This document shows, piece by piece, positions 6,951 through 6,974 of a stretch of DNA of 6,974 bases. Positions within the stretch are counted from its first letter, which is position 1; each line of letters begins with the position of its first letter. Source of the stretch: Alphaproteobacteria bacterium (GTDB lineage Bacteria; Pseudomonadota; Alphaproteobacteria; Rhodobacterales; Rhodobacteraceae). The notes beneath the pieces are model-generated. The model was not told the origin of the DNA. It ran no database searches and saw only the letters and a program-made list of their open reading frames with translations. Where the stretch lies: contig RFIR01000430.1 in NCBI GenBank assembly GCA_003695135.1, positions 1-6,974 on the forward strand. Direction: 5' to 3'. A program made the position numbers and the translations under genes.

Positions 6951-6974
6951 TGAATGTGCCAGTTTTCAAACCAA

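Overview
The window is a GC-rich chromosomal segment from an alphaproteobacterium, most likely a member of the Rhodobacterales. The assignment rests on protein flavour (a SecB with the C-terminal block ECPRLLFPF and DGGFPPLNIDN, and a GyrB with LPLRGKILNIE), on the secB/fxsA/Tim44-like/Smr neighbourhood, and on promoter-like sites that fit the alphaproteobacterial CTTGAC-N17-CTATNT pattern better than the E. coli one. It is inferred from hand reading, not from a search.

Layout. Positions 1-246 are non-coding and packed with short GC-rich inverted repeats, the last of which sits just beyond the end of secB. secB (247-735, minus) and fxsA (809-1336, minus) follow. A divergent promoter region at 1337-1493 separates them from a Tim44-like gene (1494-2159, plus) and an Smr-domain gene (2175-2837, plus). 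The Smr gene converges on an exported alpha/beta hydrolase gene (2871-3704, minus), and an inverted repeat spans both stop codons. Next comes full-length gyrB (3859-6303, minus) with a good promoter just upstream. The last 612 bases (6362-6974) hold no convincing gene.

How the genes relate. The left half has an envelope theme: SecB is the cytosolic export chaperone, FxsA is a small inner-membrane protein, and the Tim44-like protein is membrane-anchored. The Smr protein is probably a nucleic-acid nuclease or quality-control factor co-transcribed with the Tim44-like gene. gyrB is a housekeeping gene that probably forms its own transcription unit. The hydrolase has its own strong ribosome-binding site and possible promoter.

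The most unusual part is the gene-free right end. Two perfect 22-bp inverted repeats (6640-6661 and 6842-6863) flank a 180-bp segment whose right half drops to about 31% GC, against the very GC-rich surroundings. That segment contains back-to-back -35-like boxes. To its right lies a strong 41-nt hairpin built from a motif (GTTTYGCAGG followed closely by CTCT) that occurs three times in the last 280 bases. It could be an invertible promoter segment, a small non-autonomous mobile element (MITE-like) or a regulatory or ncRNA region. The window alone cannot decide, because the gene to the right lies outside it.
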